From UTCHB3 sp002050155 (GTDB taxonomy: Bacteria; Bacteroidota; Ignavibacteria; Ignavibacteriales; Ignavibacteriaceae): a stretch of DNA of 64,000 nucleotides. This document shows, in pieces, positions 1 to 8,882 of this stretch (positions are counted from its first letter, which is position 1; each line of letters opens with the position of its first letter). Location: positions 2,170,001-2,234,000 of the forward strand of contig CP129491.1 of assembly GCA_030584105.1 (NCBI GenBank). The letters run 5' to 3'. The position numbers and the translations under genes are program-made. The notes under the pieces were generated by a model. The model made no database searches, was not told the origin of the DNA, and was given only the letters and a program-made list of their open reading frames with translations.

Positions 1-993
1 CGCCATCAGCCTGTTTATACCGCCGGCAATCAGGTCAAAACCTTTTTGGCTCACCAACCTTGAAATAACCCCAATCAAAGGAACATCGGGGTCAGCAGGT
101 TGCCCGAGTTGTTCAAAAAGATATTTTTTATTTTTATACTTGCCCGAGAGGTCATCAACAGAATAGTTAAACGGAATCAGTCTGTCGGTTTCGGGGTTCC
201 ACACTGAATAGTCAACCCCGTTTAAAATACCGTAAAAATCGTTAATTCTGTAGTGAAGTGCACCTTCCAAGCCTTCACCATACTCCGAAGTGGTGATTTC
301 CATCGCATAAGTAGGGCTTACGGTGTTAATTGCGTCGGCATAAATCAGCCCTGTTTTCAGAAAGCAGAAAGAACCCCACACTTCAATCGGGCTGTTGCGG
401 AAAAAGAGGTCTTTCCTGATTTCGGCTTTACTCATAGTTTCACGAGGGAAGCGCCCCTGATAACCGATATTATGTACTGAAATTACCGTAGCCACATCGT
501 GGTAAAATTTATCCCAGCTGTAGTTATCTTTAATTAAAAGCGGCAGCAGCGCAGTGGGCCAGTCATTAACATTAATAACATCAGGTTTCCACTGCAGCCT
601 TTGCAGGCTTTCAATCACTGCTTTAGTGAAGTGTATAAACCTTTCATCCTCGTCGGCATGGTTCGTATAAATAACCGGTTTCCCCCCCTCCCCGGTGCGG
701 TGGTAATAATAGGGGCAGTCGATAAAATAAACTTCAGCGTTGCTTCCGGTTAAATGCGATTTAAACAACCGTGTGTTGAACACATTTCCGTTCACCCTTA
801 TCGGCATTTCACCGGCGGTTTCCACATATTCTAACGGCACATCGTTAAAATTAATTGCGGAATATTTAGGCAGAAAAACTTTTACTGAATGACCCAACTG
901 CTGAAGTGCTTTGGGAAGTGCCCCGGAAACATCGCCCAGACCGCCCACTTTGGCGTAAGGAAATACTTCGGAGGATACGAAAGCAATGCGCAT
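1..993 (-). CDS. glgA: Glycogen synthase, C-terminus cut by window edge
   Basis: Translating the reverse strand from an ATG at 993 gives an open frame of 331 codons that runs off the left edge. It begins MRIAFVSSEVFPYAKVGGLG, the hallmark GT5 start with the KxGGL ADP-glucose-binding motif, and continues with the family blocks INVNDWPTALLP, VISVHNIGYQG and SRLVSQKGFDLI. GlgA moves glucose from ADP-glucose to the growing alpha-1,4-glucan chain in the cytoplasm. Full-length GlgA is about 480-500 residues, so roughly the last third lies outside the window. It follows hemG by 23 bases on the same strand and is probably co-transcribed with it. It belongs functionally with the amylase and glgX genes near 25-30 kb. 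Confidence 0.95.
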   Translation of the reverse strand, partial: MRIAFVSSEVFPYAKVGGLGDVSGALPKALQQLGHSVKVFLPKYSAINFNDVPLEYVETAGEMPIRVNGNVFNTRLFKSHLTGSNAEVYFIDCPYYYHRTGEGGKPVIYTNHADEDERFIHFTKAVIESLQRLQWKPDVINVNDWPTALLPLLIKDNYSWDKFYHDVATVISVHNIGYQGRFPRETMSKAEIRKDLFFRNSPIEVWGSFCFLKTGLIYADAINTVSPTYAMEITTSEYGEGLEGALHYRINDFYGILNGVDYSVWNPETDRLIPFNYSVDDLSGKYKNKKYLFEQLGQPADPDVPLIGVISRLVSQKGFDLIAGGINRLMA

Positions 994-1016
994 ATCTGAT
1001 TCTTGTTGTTAATTAA

Positions 1017-2396
1017 TTATTGCGGGAATTGGCGGGCGACACGCTCCGCTGTCTTGAAAGAGCTAAGAATTGAATCGCCGATCGAAACACCACCGAGGAA
1101 ATTACCCGTAATAAACAACCCGGGGTTTTCGGCTTCAAAAGCGGCAATTTTCTGCAGAACATCATAATAATCGGTGTTATACTGTGGTACCGCCTTTTTC
1201 AGGCTTTTCAGTGATACGAATACGGGTTTATCTTTAGCTTTGTAAATCTCTTTTATAGTGTTAATAGCGATTTTTTTTAAGTTATCCGGTTCCATACCGA
1301 TAACATCGGGATGTTTTGCCCCCCCCATAATAACGGAGAATAAAATCCTCTCTTCAGGGCATCTGCCGGTGAAGAACTCTGAAACGGGTGTAATATTCAG
1401 CACTTCTTTCTTTTCAACAGCCGGTATAAGCACGGTGTATCCTTTAAGGGTTTCTCCGAGGTCGCTTTTCAGGTAAGCAACATGTGCCTGCACAAGTGGG
1501 ACATACTCAACCCGCCTGAGGGTTTGCGAAGTGCCGTCAGAAAGCCCCTGTATTGCGTCGGCTAAGGTATAAGCCGGTAGTGCCGAAACGATAAGGTCGA
1601 AATCTTCCCGTTTTATTTCACCTTTTCTGTTAATCAGAAGTGAGTAGCCACCCTTCACATTTTTTTCAATTTTTTGAATTTCATTCAGAAAGTTAACTCT
1701 GTAGCCCAAATTTTTACCAAGCGCGGAGGTAAGGGTTTCCATCCCGTCGGTAAAACTAAAAAGCCTGCCGCTCCCCTCGAATTTGTCACTAACCGGTTGC
1801 TGCAACGGGGCTTTTTTGAAGCCTTTAATCACGCTGCCGTATTGTTGCTCTAAGCTGAATAGTTTTGGATATGCCGCTTCAATGCTAAGTTTTGAAGTGT
1901 CGCCTGCGTAAACTTCGGATGAAAAAGGCTCAATTATGTAGCTCAGAAATTCGTCGCCTAATCTTTTTTTAATAAATTCGGCAACCGCTAAGCGAGCGCC
2001 TTTGCGTGTACGCGGTATAAAAGGCTCAATAAAAAAACGAAATTTTGAACGAAATGTGAAGAGAGGAAACTTAAAAAGGTTTTCGGGGTTCATCGATATT
2101 TCGAAAAGCCGCCCGTTTATCCTGACTTGTTTACGGTTTGCCTTCTCGCCGGCATAGATGAAACTCTCCGTAAGTTTCAATTCTTCAACCAGTTGCGGAA
2201 TTAAGCCGGTGGTTTCAATCCCTGAGAACGCACCTTTATCAAGAAGGTAGTCGCTTTCTTTCACCGAGAGAATTTGCCCCCCGGGGCGGTCAAATTTTTC
2301 AAAGACCGACACCTCGAACCCCAACTTCTTCAGATAAAAAGCTGTTGCCAAACCTGATATGCCGGCGCCCAAAATTGCCGTCTTTTTACTCTGCAT
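1017..2396 (-). CDS. hemG: Protoporphyrinogen oxidase, HemG/HemY flavoprotein type
   Basis: This 459-residue protein starts with an FAD dinucleotide-binding motif (GAGISG, residues 10-15) followed by an acidic residue at the end of the second strand (VFEKFDRPGG). It ends with the second FAD-contact region FITGNFLGGVSIGDSI typical of oxygen-dependent protoporphyrinogen oxidases. The enzyme oxidises protoporphyrinogen IX (or coproporphyrinogen III in the coproporphyrin branch) late in haem synthesis. The sequence alone does not settle which of the two substrates is used. Length is normal for the family. It is divergent from the M14 peptidase gene and sits just upstream of glgA. Confidence 0.9.
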   Translation of the reverse strand: MQSKKTAILGAGISGLATAFYLKKLGFEVSVFEKFDRPGGQILSVKESDYLLDKGAFSGIETTGLIPQLVEELKLTESFIYAGEKANRKQVRINGRLFEISMNPENLFKFPLFTFRSKFRFFIEPFIPRTRKGARLAVAEFIKKRLGDEFLSYIIEPFSSEVYAGDTSKLSIEAAYPKLFSLEQQYGSVIKGFKKAPLQQPVSDKFEGSGRLFSFTDGMETLTSALGKNLGYRVNFLNEIQKIEKNVKGGYSLLINRKGEIKREDFDLIVSALPAYTLADAIQGLSDGTSQTLRRVEYVPLVQAHVAYLKSDLGETLKGYTVLIPAVEKKEVLNITPVSEFFTGRCPEERILFSVIMGGAKHPDVIGMEPDNLKKIAINTIKEIYKAKDKPVFVSLKSLKKAVPQYNTDYYDVLQKIAAFEAENPGLFITGNFLGGVSIGDSILSSFKTAERVARQFPQ

Positions 2397-2534
2397 CCGA
2401 TTCCGTAACTGTTATTTATTAAGATTAATAATTGACTAAGAGTATTTTTCTCTTGTTTTAAAAAATTTATCTCCCTAATTTAGAAAACTTAATCCATAAT
2501 ATTCTAAATATTACTAAAATTATAGAAAAGTGGA

Positions 2535-4286
2535 ATGCTTTACAATACAAATGAACAATTTGGCGAAGAATGGCTGACACACTTCGAGAGAAGTGACTTT
2601 ACAGCCACACCGTCTTATGCCGAGACGGTAGAATTTTTCCGGCAGTTGGCCGGGAAATCTCATTATGCGAAACTTATGAATTTTGGGGTTTCGCATCAAA
2701 ACAGAAACATGGTTTGCTTGGTAGTTTCCGAAACAAAGGAATTTACACCAAAAAGAACCAGAAAAAGCCCGAAAGCTATCGTAATGATCAACAGCGGGAT
2801 TCACCCCGGGGAAATCGACGGAAAAGACGCTTCGATGATGATCCTCCGGGAAATTTTAATCACAAGGGAAAAAGAGTACCTGTTAGAGAACCTAACCTTA
2901 TTAGTGATTCCCGTTTTGAATGTTGACGGGCACGAAAGGTTCAGCCCGTTCAACAGACCCAATCAATTGGGACCCGCTTACCAGGGATGGCGCACGAATG
3001 CTTTGAATCTGAACCTCAACAGAGATTTTATGAAAGCCGACAGTGCCGAAATCAAATCTTTCCTCAGGCTTTATTCCTCCTGGGCACCCGATATGCTCAT
3101 TGATACTCATGTTACTAACGGAATGGATTATCAGTATCATATCTCCTACGGGATGGAAAAACACCAAAACTTAGACAGAAGGCTGGCGATTTGGGGGAAT
3201 GAAGTTTTTCTCCCAAATGTAATCGACGGTGTTGAAAGAGAAGGATGGATTACCGGTCCATACATTGAACCCGTTTCAGAGAATATCGAAGACGGTATCG
3301 CGAGCCACTCTTACGAGCCACGATTCTCTACAGGGTATGCGGCACTTCAGAACCGTCTCGCACTTCTGGTTGAGGCTCACTCACTTAAACCGTTCAAAGA
3401 AAGGGTGTTTGCTACCAAGGCGATGATTTCTGAGTCACTTGAGTTTATTAATAATAACCACAAGGAACTGAAAGACCTCAGCAGGTTCGCAGACAGAAGA
3501 TCGATTCAAAAATATTTTATTGAGAAAAAGAGATACCCGATTCTGCTCGCCGGAAATGATGAGTGGGAGCCTCTGAACTTCAAAGGTTATAAAACCGAAG
3601 TGAAACAGAGTGATGTTACCGGTGCCGAAATGCTTACCTACACCGATGAGCCGGTCGAGTTCGAAATTAAACACTTTAACAAAATGGAAATTGCCAAAAC
3701 TGTTAAGGTGCCTGATGCCTACCTGATCCCCGCTGAGCATAAATGGTTACCCAGAATCCTGAAACTTCACGGAGTAATTTTCAAACATCTGGATAAAGAA
3801 CTTGAGTTGGAAGTGGAGAAATACCGCTTTTCCAACCCTTCGTTTGCGGATGCACCGTATGAAGGCAAATTCAGAGCTTCGTTCGATGTTACTCCTTTTA
3901 CAGAAACCGTTACTGTTCCGCCCGGTACTTTCTTTGTGCCGGTGAACCAGCGGACTATTCGTGTGGTGCTTAACCTGCTGGAGCCTTTGGCGCCCGATTC
4001 TTTCGCAAGCTGGGGATATTTTAACTCGTTGTTTGAACGAAAGGAATACGCCGAAGATTTTGTTTTCGAACCGATGGCTGCAAACATGATGGAAGAAGAC
4101 AGCCGTTTGAGGGAAGATTTCTTCTTTAACCTCGAAGAGGATGAAGAGTTCAGAAACAACCCAACTGCAAGGCTTGACTTCTTTTTCAGAAGATCACCAT
4201 TTTTCAACAATAACGAAATGATTTACCCCGTTATGAAAGTTTACGACGGGAAAAGATATTTCAACTATTTCGACAGGTTTAAATAG
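2535..4286 (+). CDS. M14-family zinc carboxypeptidase-like peptidase
   Basis: The 583-residue protein carries the M14 zinc ligands: HPGE (H90, E93) and the later histidine in DTH (H192). A candidate catalytic glutamate lies in LLVEAHS (E280). Between them is NLNRDF, which resembles the substrate-binding Asn-Arg of the family. No clear signal peptide is visible, so a cytoplasmic location is likely, unlike secreted digestive M14 enzymes. The C-terminal 270 residues are not part of the catalytic fold and I do not recognise them. The start at 2535 is the first ATG and a terminator follows 32 bases after the stop. The family cleaves C-terminal residues or amide bonds; the natural substrate here is unknown. 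Confidence 0.85.
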   Translation: MLYNTNEQFGEEWLTHFERSDFTATPSYAETVEFFRQLAGKSHYAKLMNFGVSHQNRNMVCLVVSETKEFTPKRTRKSPKAIVMINSGIHPGEIDGKDASMMILREILITREKEYLLENLTLLVIPVLNVDGHERFSPFNRPNQLGPAYQGWRTNALNLNLNRDFMKADSAEIKSFLRLYSSWAPDMLIDTHVTNGMDYQYHISYGMEKHQNLDRRLAIWGNEVFLPNVIDGVEREGWITGPYIEPVSENIEDGIASHSYEPRFSTGYAALQNRLALLVEAHSLKPFKERVFATKAMISESLEFINNNHKELKDLSRFADRRSIQKYFIEKKRYPILLAGNDEWEPLNFKGYKTEVKQSDVTGAEMLTYTDEPVEFEIKHFNKMEIAKTVKVPDAYLIPAEHKWLPRILKLHGVIFKHLDKELELEVEKYRFSNPSFADAPYEGKFRASFDVTPFTETVTVPPGTFFVPVNQRTIRVVLNLLEPLAPDSFASWGYFNSLFERKEYAEDFVFEPMAANMMEEDSRLREDFFFNLEEDEEFRNNPTARLDFFFRRSPFFNNNEMIYPVMKVYDGKRYFNYFDRFK

Positions 4287-4318
4287 TTAATTTGTTGAAA
4301 AATCAAAATTAAATAAAA

Positions 4319-4350
4319 GGGCTGCAGACTCAGGTGTGCAGCCCTTTTTG
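4319..4350 (+). terminator. Rho-independent terminator after the M14 peptidase
   Basis: An 8-bp stem GGGCTGCA/TGCAGCCC (4319-4326 and 4337-4344) is followed by TTTTTG. An A-rich stretch on the left could let it also act for the opposite strand, where yccF converges. Confidence 0.85.
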
Positions 4351-4384
4351 TTTTCGATCTGTAAGATGAAAATCTGCTCTAAAC

Positions 4385-4783
4385 TTACTTTTTATCCACC
4401 ACTTCTTTGCCGATGGGCCAAAACGACAGTTTTGCCAACTTGAAATGCTGAATTGCGAACGGGATTCCTATGATTGTGATTGCAGTAAATATTCCGGACA
4501 TCACATGCCCCAGAGCTAAAACCCAACCGGCGGTACACATCCAGATTATATTTCCTGCTGACCCGAGGCAACCGGTTCCAATATCATCGTGGCCCGTTAA
4601 TGTTTTGCGATCTACAATCTCTTTGCCAAAGGGCCAAAACGAAAGTTTACCGATGGTAAAGCATGCCTTGCCGAATGGGATGCCAATGACCGAGATAAAC
4701 ATCAAAAACCCGATGAAATACCATGCGAGACCCATCCAGAGACCTCCGCAGAAAAACCAGATTACATTACCAAGACAACTCAT
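4385..4783 (-). CDS. yccF: YccF-domain inner-membrane protein
   Basis: The 132-residue protein contains two copies of the YccF unit. Each copy has a hydrophobic helix pair followed by IGIPF and then LSFWPFGKEIVD or LSFWPIGKEVVD. Four membrane segments are likely. The family is widespread and its biochemical function is unknown. It converges on the M14 gene across a terminator and lies downstream of a small secreted protein on the same strand. Confidence 0.88.
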   Translation of the reverse strand: MSCLGNVIWFFCGGLWMGLAWYFIGFLMFISVIGIPFGKACFTIGKLSFWPFGKEIVDRKTLTGHDDIGTGCLGSAGNIIWMCTAGWVLALGHVMSGIFTAITIIGIPFAIQHFKLAKLSFWPIGKEVVDKK

Positions 4784-4859
4784 TTTTATTTCCTTTCAAT
4801 AAAAACTGAAGATTAGATTTTATACAGATGATAGGTTGTTGTTCCATTCAGCACCCTGA

Positions 4860-5312
4860 TTATTTGGTTTTCTTCATTGTGAATTCAGGTTCATTTGTTC
4901 CTTCACATGTTGCAGTTTTTGTTTTTTTATCTATAACGATGGTGTATTCCGGATTTGTATATTTATCTAACGATACTTTACACAAAATTTCGACATAGTT
5001 GCTTTTATCTTCAATAATTTTGTATGATCCTTTATAGACATACGGTTTCGATTTTCCTGCCGGTAGTTGGTACATAGTAACCTTGTTGTTTTTGGCTATT
5101 TCGAACTTGTAGTCGCACGCATCAACCATTAATTTTTGCCCACCGACATATTGAACATTACCATACTGATCTCTCATCGGATAGCTTTCCTGGTACCCCT
5201 CGTAGGTTCCTAACAGAGCTTTTCCTAACTCTTTATTACTCCCCTTTTTCTGTGGTAAAATTGTTGACGGAATTAACAGAACCACAAATAAAAAAAATGT
5301 AATCACTCGCAT
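4860..5312 (-). CDS. Small secreted protein of unknown function
   Basis: The 150-residue protein has a clear N-terminal signal peptide (basic start, then a run of F, V, L and I residues, small residues near position 20). The mature part is lysine-rich and polar and ends TMKKTK. I do not recognise a family. Its last 120 residues look like a small beta-rich domain with several aromatic strands. It may be lipid-free periplasmic, as no lipobox cysteine is present. Gene neighbours give no clue beyond co-orientation with yccF. Confidence 0.7.
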   Translation of the reverse strand: MRVITFFLFVVLLIPSTILPQKKGSNKELGKALLGTYEGYQESYPMRDQYGNVQYVGGQKLMVDACDYKFEIAKNNKVTMYQLPAGKSKPYVYKGSYKIIEDKSNYVEILCKVSLDKYTNPEYTIVIDKKTKTATCEGTNEPEFTMKKTK

Positions 5313-5691
5313 GGTGTTTCCTTATAATTTTGTGAATAAATTAAGAGAGCCGAATTTTCTCCCTTTCTGAGTGTAAACCTAATTTTGAGGGGTTACTAAA
5401 GCGATTAATTTTTGTAAAAAATTTAATTTATAGCAGATATAAGGTGCTATTTTTGAAATGGGATGCTATCTTTTATTTGGAGTACAATTTTAGAAATGGG
5501 AAGTTATTTTCGATTTGGGGTACAGTCAACGAGGTACATTGGAAATTTTTACTGAAACGGTAAACTGTTAAATAAAAAAAACCGTCTCAAAAATCGAAGC
5601 GGTTAAACAATTTATAAACAGTGTTTAATAAAACACTAACAGGGTCTCAAGTTTGGAAGATAAGCGAACCACTTAGAAACTTGTCTGAGGT
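5313..5691. other. Intergenic region with terminator and no visible gene
   Basis: This 379-base AT-rich gap holds the terminator at 5573-5604 and a second small hairpin, GTGTTT-AATA-AAACAC, near 5618-5636. A loose repeat is present: a G-rich 'tttgaaatgggatgctat' phrase near 5452 recurs in altered form near 5492. No coding frame is convincing. Confidence 0.6.
5573..5604 (-). terminator. Rho-independent terminator for the recQ-dprA operon
   Basis: On the minus strand the arms AACCGCTTC and GAGACGGTT (one mismatch, one G-T pair) enclose a 7-base loop and are followed by eight T residues. It lies about 90 bases past the dprA stop. Confidence 0.7.
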
Positions 5692-6648
5692 TCACTCAAA
5701 CAATGATGGTGTTTCAAGTTTAAGTTCTTTCTGTTTATCCGTTGCTGCGCTTTCCGGGGGCGATATTTCATCCCCTTTAATATCCACGGGTATTGCTCCT
5801 TTTTTTAACAGTTCATTATTTGCGTTGTTTTCATCCTTTTCAGCCACACGAACGAAAATTTTTCTGCCGCGTCTAAGCCCGTCGTTTACGCCTTCCCAAG
5901 TGCCGCCTTTATTAGCAGATTGTGCAACGAAAATATCTTCAGCCAAGCCGTAAATTATTGGGTTACGCGCCATGGCTAAACCAACTGACCAGCGTGCTTT
6001 TGGGAAAAAAGTGCTGACGACCAAAACATCACCCTCAGTAATTTTTTGATAATATTTTTTTATGCCTGAGTTAAAAGTCATAATTCCCTGCGGGAGAACA
6101 ATAATGCTTCGCCCGTTCGCTTCAAGAGTGCTGTCCAATGCGCGCTGATCAACTCCTTTTGCAAACCCACTTACCACAACCTTAAAATTTTTTGCTGCCT
6201 GCCTGCAGACATTATCAGTAAACTCATAAGAGATTTCAGAGGCATCTCGGGAGCCGACAACAGCAATCGAACTTTCCGCCAAAATCTGCCTGTTTCCTTT
6301 GATATAAAGAAGTGGCGGTGAGGCTGCAGTTTTCATATTATTTTTCAGGGTTTTCGAATAATCCGGTGAGTTTAACGGAAGAATCTCAAAACCTTGAGAG
6401 TATAAATCTTCAACCATAAATGCAAGGTTAGGCAGTTCTTTCTCAGCCGAACGAATGGTGTTTATATCGTTATTGCCTAACGCAAATTTTTCACTCATTT
6501 CAGAATTACTCAAACCTATAAATTCCGAAAGTAAAAGCCCCTCATTATGCAGAATATCAACCAAAAGCCTGTTGGTTTTCTCAGTACCCCACCTCGGAAG
6601 ATAATGGGCGAAAGCTAACCAGTATGGAAGTTCTTTTTCATAGTTCAT
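5692..6648 (-). CDS. DprA/Smf-like DNA-processing protein
   Basis: This 318-residue protein has the DprA Rossmann-like fold signature: SSIAVVGSRDAS, then VVSGFAKGVDQRALDSTL and SIIVLPQGI. DprA loads RecA on single-stranded DNA during transformation. In canonical DprA the central motif is GxDxxAHxxAL; here the histidine position is changed (GVDQRALDSTL) and no C-terminal winged helix is obvious. This therefore looks like a divergent DprA-like protein rather than the standard competence gene. Its start codon overlaps the end of the upstream RecQ-like gene by four bases, which argues for translational coupling and a shared job on DNA. A symbol is withheld because the housekeeping dprA may lie elsewhere. 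Confidence 0.85.
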   Translation of the reverse strand: MNYEKELPYWLAFAHYLPRWGTEKTNRLLVDILHNEGLLLSEFIGLSNSEMSEKFALGNNDINTIRSAEKELPNLAFMVEDLYSQGFEILPLNSPDYSKTLKNNMKTAASPPLLYIKGNRQILAESSIAVVGSRDASEISYEFTDNVCRQAAKNFKVVVSGFAKGVDQRALDSTLEANGRSIIVLPQGIMTFNSGIKKYYQKITEGDVLVVSTFFPKARWSVGLAMARNPIIYGLAEDIFVAQSANKGGTWEGVNDGLRRGRKIFVRVAEKDENNANNELLKKGAIPVDIKGDEISPPESAATDKQKELKLETPSLFE

Positions 6649-8660
6649 GAATCATGTCCTATCGTTTTTGCAATTACTAAAGGTGAAATTACTTTCGCAC
6701 CATATTGAGTAAGCATTCTGCCGAGTTCTTTTATTGTGGCACCACTGTCAAAAATATCATCAATCAGCAAAATAGATTTACCCATAATCTCGTTCTGATT
6801 AATCAGTGAGAAAGCATTTTTCACATTATCTGTTTTTAAAATATTAGTCTTAAATCTCTTTTGAGATTCTGTGTCTCGAGTTTTAATTATCCCCTCGGAA
6901 ACCGGAATATTTAAGAGCTTGCCAAGCCGCTGACAAAAGTTTTTTACCAAATCACCGGACACCGTAGAAGGGACAAACATAATAAGATCAAAATCTGAGT
7001 TTTTAAAGGCGTGTTTAAACGCTTTTTCGGCAACTCTAATTAAATAATCGGGAAAATTTCCACCTTGTTCATATTTGCACTGATGCAGTATTTTACCAAC
7101 TCTTGAGAGGCCATAGTAAGAAGCAGCAACCCCATCAGTTAGGTTGCTCTTGGTAGTGGCAACCTCAAGAACCGGGAAAAAGCCATCCTTAAACAATTCC
7201 AATTTATCAAGAAGTTCGGGCGATGAAACCGGCTTATTTAAAAATCCAATATCATTATCACATTTTCCGCACGCAGCCTCGTGTTTGTCACCAAGAAATT
7301 CACAAAGATAATTCATTCTACAGCCGGATATATTAATATAATCCAACATCTTTTCAAATTCGTTCAATTTTTGTTTCTTTTGGTTTTCAAATTCTTCTGT
7401 ATTGAGTGCGGGTGCACCAAAACGGTATTCATACTTTTTGCGATTCCCAACCTTAACTTCGTGAATTATATTTTGGTCTGATAAATCAGCAATTATAACC
7501 CTAATCTGAGTAAGAGGGGTGTTCAGCTTCCTTGAGATGTCATAAAGCCCCAGGCTTTCGGTCTTAAGTGCTCCGATTACCTGATGGTATTTACTTAAAT
7601 CCGGTTTAGCAGATTCAATAAACGACCTCGGCAGCGACAAATCGTCTTTCGGATTAAATAACAAAACAATAAATGTTTTCTTCCCATCTCTGCCGGCTCG
7701 CCCAATTTCCTGATAATAATGGATCGGAGAAACCGGCACTTGGGTATGAATAATAAATCTTATATCCGGTTTATCCAATCCCATCCCAAGCGCATTTGTC
7801 GAAACAATACATTTGAACTTATTATCCTTAAGCGCATTTTCAATCCTGACTCTGCTTTCCGGGTCCATGCCTGCATTGTATTGAGCCGCATTGATACCGG
7901 AAAAGTTTAACCAATTACAGTAAATGTAAGTATCCACCCTTGTGCCTGTGTAAATAAGCCCTGTACCTTCAAAATTATTTAAATTTTTTGCCAACCAGAT
8001 CATTTTGTCATCATTCGAGTCGGTTTTGATTACAAATAAATGAAGATTGTTTCGAATCAAATTTCCTCGAACGGAAGAAATCTCTCCTCCGATTTGAGAT
8101 TTAATATCTTCTTCTACCCTCTTCGTTGCAGTTGCAGTTGTAGCAAGAACAGGGAAATTCTGGGGTAATAATTTTACCAGATTAATGATTCTTTTAAAAG
8201 AAGGACGAAAATCATGCCCCCAGACAGAGATGCAATGCGCTTCATCTACGACAACCATCGAGATATTTATCTTTCGCACCGTGTCAATCCAGTCGATGTT
8301 TTCCATTCTTTCAGGAGCGATGTATAAAATTTTAAGATTGTTCTTTTCGGCCTCTTCAAGAATAGATTTATTTTCTTCAGGTGTTTGATTAGAGTTAATA
8401 CAATTTGCAGAAATTCCTAATGATTGCAATTTTTGTACTTGGTCTCTCATCAATGCAATAAGAGGCGAAAAAACGACAGTAATACCGTTGAACATGGTTG
8501 CCGGAAATTGGAAGCACAGCGATTTACCAAACCCTGTTTTTTCAATCAAAAGAACTTTTTCGCCACGGAATAGCTTTTGAATGACCGTCCATTGTGTATC
8601 GTAAAACGATTTTATGGAGAACCGTTCGGAAAGAATTTTTTCTGCTGCTGTACGATCCAT
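6645..8660 (-). CDS. RecQ-family helicase fused to a ComF-like phosphoribosyltransferase domain
   Basis: The 671-residue protein has RecQ helicase motifs in the first ~360 residues: Walker A EKTGFGKS near residue 41, DEAHCISVWGHDFRP, TTATAT, and the motif VI block HYYQEIGRAGRDG. A four-cysteine zinc-binding stretch follows (C-x4-CMNYLC-like cluster then CGKC). From about residue 500 to the end the sequence switches to a type I phosphoribosyltransferase: ILLIDDIFDSGATIKE is a PRPP-binding loop close to that of ComF. Canonical RecQ instead carries an HRDC domain there. Start is the first ATG. It is the first gene of a two-gene operon with a DprA-like gene. The combination of RecQ, ComF-like and DprA-like parts points to handling of incoming or damaged single-stranded DNA; a role in defence is possible but unproven. 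Confidence 0.88.
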   Translation of the reverse strand: MDRTAAEKILSERFSIKSFYDTQWTVIQKLFRGEKVLLIEKTGFGKSLCFQFPATMFNGITVVFSPLIALMRDQVQKLQSLGISANCINSNQTPEENKSILEEAEKNNLKILYIAPERMENIDWIDTVRKINISMVVVDEAHCISVWGHDFRPSFKRIINLVKLLPQNFPVLATTATATKRVEEDIKSQIGGEISSVRGNLIRNNLHLFVIKTDSNDDKMIWLAKNLNNFEGTGLIYTGTRVDTYIYCNWLNFSGINAAQYNAGMDPESRVRIENALKDNKFKCIVSTNALGMGLDKPDIRFIIHTQVPVSPIHYYQEIGRAGRDGKKTFIVLLFNPKDDLSLPRSFIESAKPDLSKYHQVIGALKTESLGLYDISRKLNTPLTQIRVIIADLSDQNIIHEVKVGNRKKYEYRFGAPALNTEEFENQKKQKLNEFEKMLDYINISGCRMNYLCEFLGDKHEAACGKCDNDIGFLNKPVSSPELLDKLELFKDGFFPVLEVATTKSNLTDGVAASYYGLSRVGKILHQCKYEQGGNFPDYLIRVAEKAFKHAFKNSDFDLIMFVPSTVSGDLVKNFCQRLGKLLNIPVSEGIIKTRDTESQKRFKTNILKTDNVKNAFSLINQNEIMGKSILLIDDIFDSGATIKELGRMLTQYGAKVISPLVIAKTIGHDS

Positions 8661-8723
8661 ATATTTCTCTGTTTTTTATTTTGTGATAAATAAAATATTC
8701 CGCTTTATTTTCTGTTAAGATAT

Positions 8724-8796
8724 TTACCCGTGATTTAAGTTTTACCCGTGGTTTAAGTTTTATCTAAATTTTTAGTTTTACCCGTGATTTAAGTTT
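8724..8796. repeat. Three copies of a ~18-bp direct repeat upstream of recQ-like gene
   Basis: The phrase ttacccgtgatttaagtt occurs at about 8724, 8742 (one base changed) and 8778. It lies in the 222-base gap between the recQ-like start and the hflX stop. It could be protein-binding sites in the recQ promoter region or a small unstable minisatellite; nothing further can be said. Confidence 0.7.
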
Positions 8797-8882
8797 TGTT
8801 ACCGGTAAACAGCGCCGGCAAAAGGGGTTGTAAAATCAGGCATATTTTTCACCTCTACTGTGTAAAACCACAATTAACAAAC

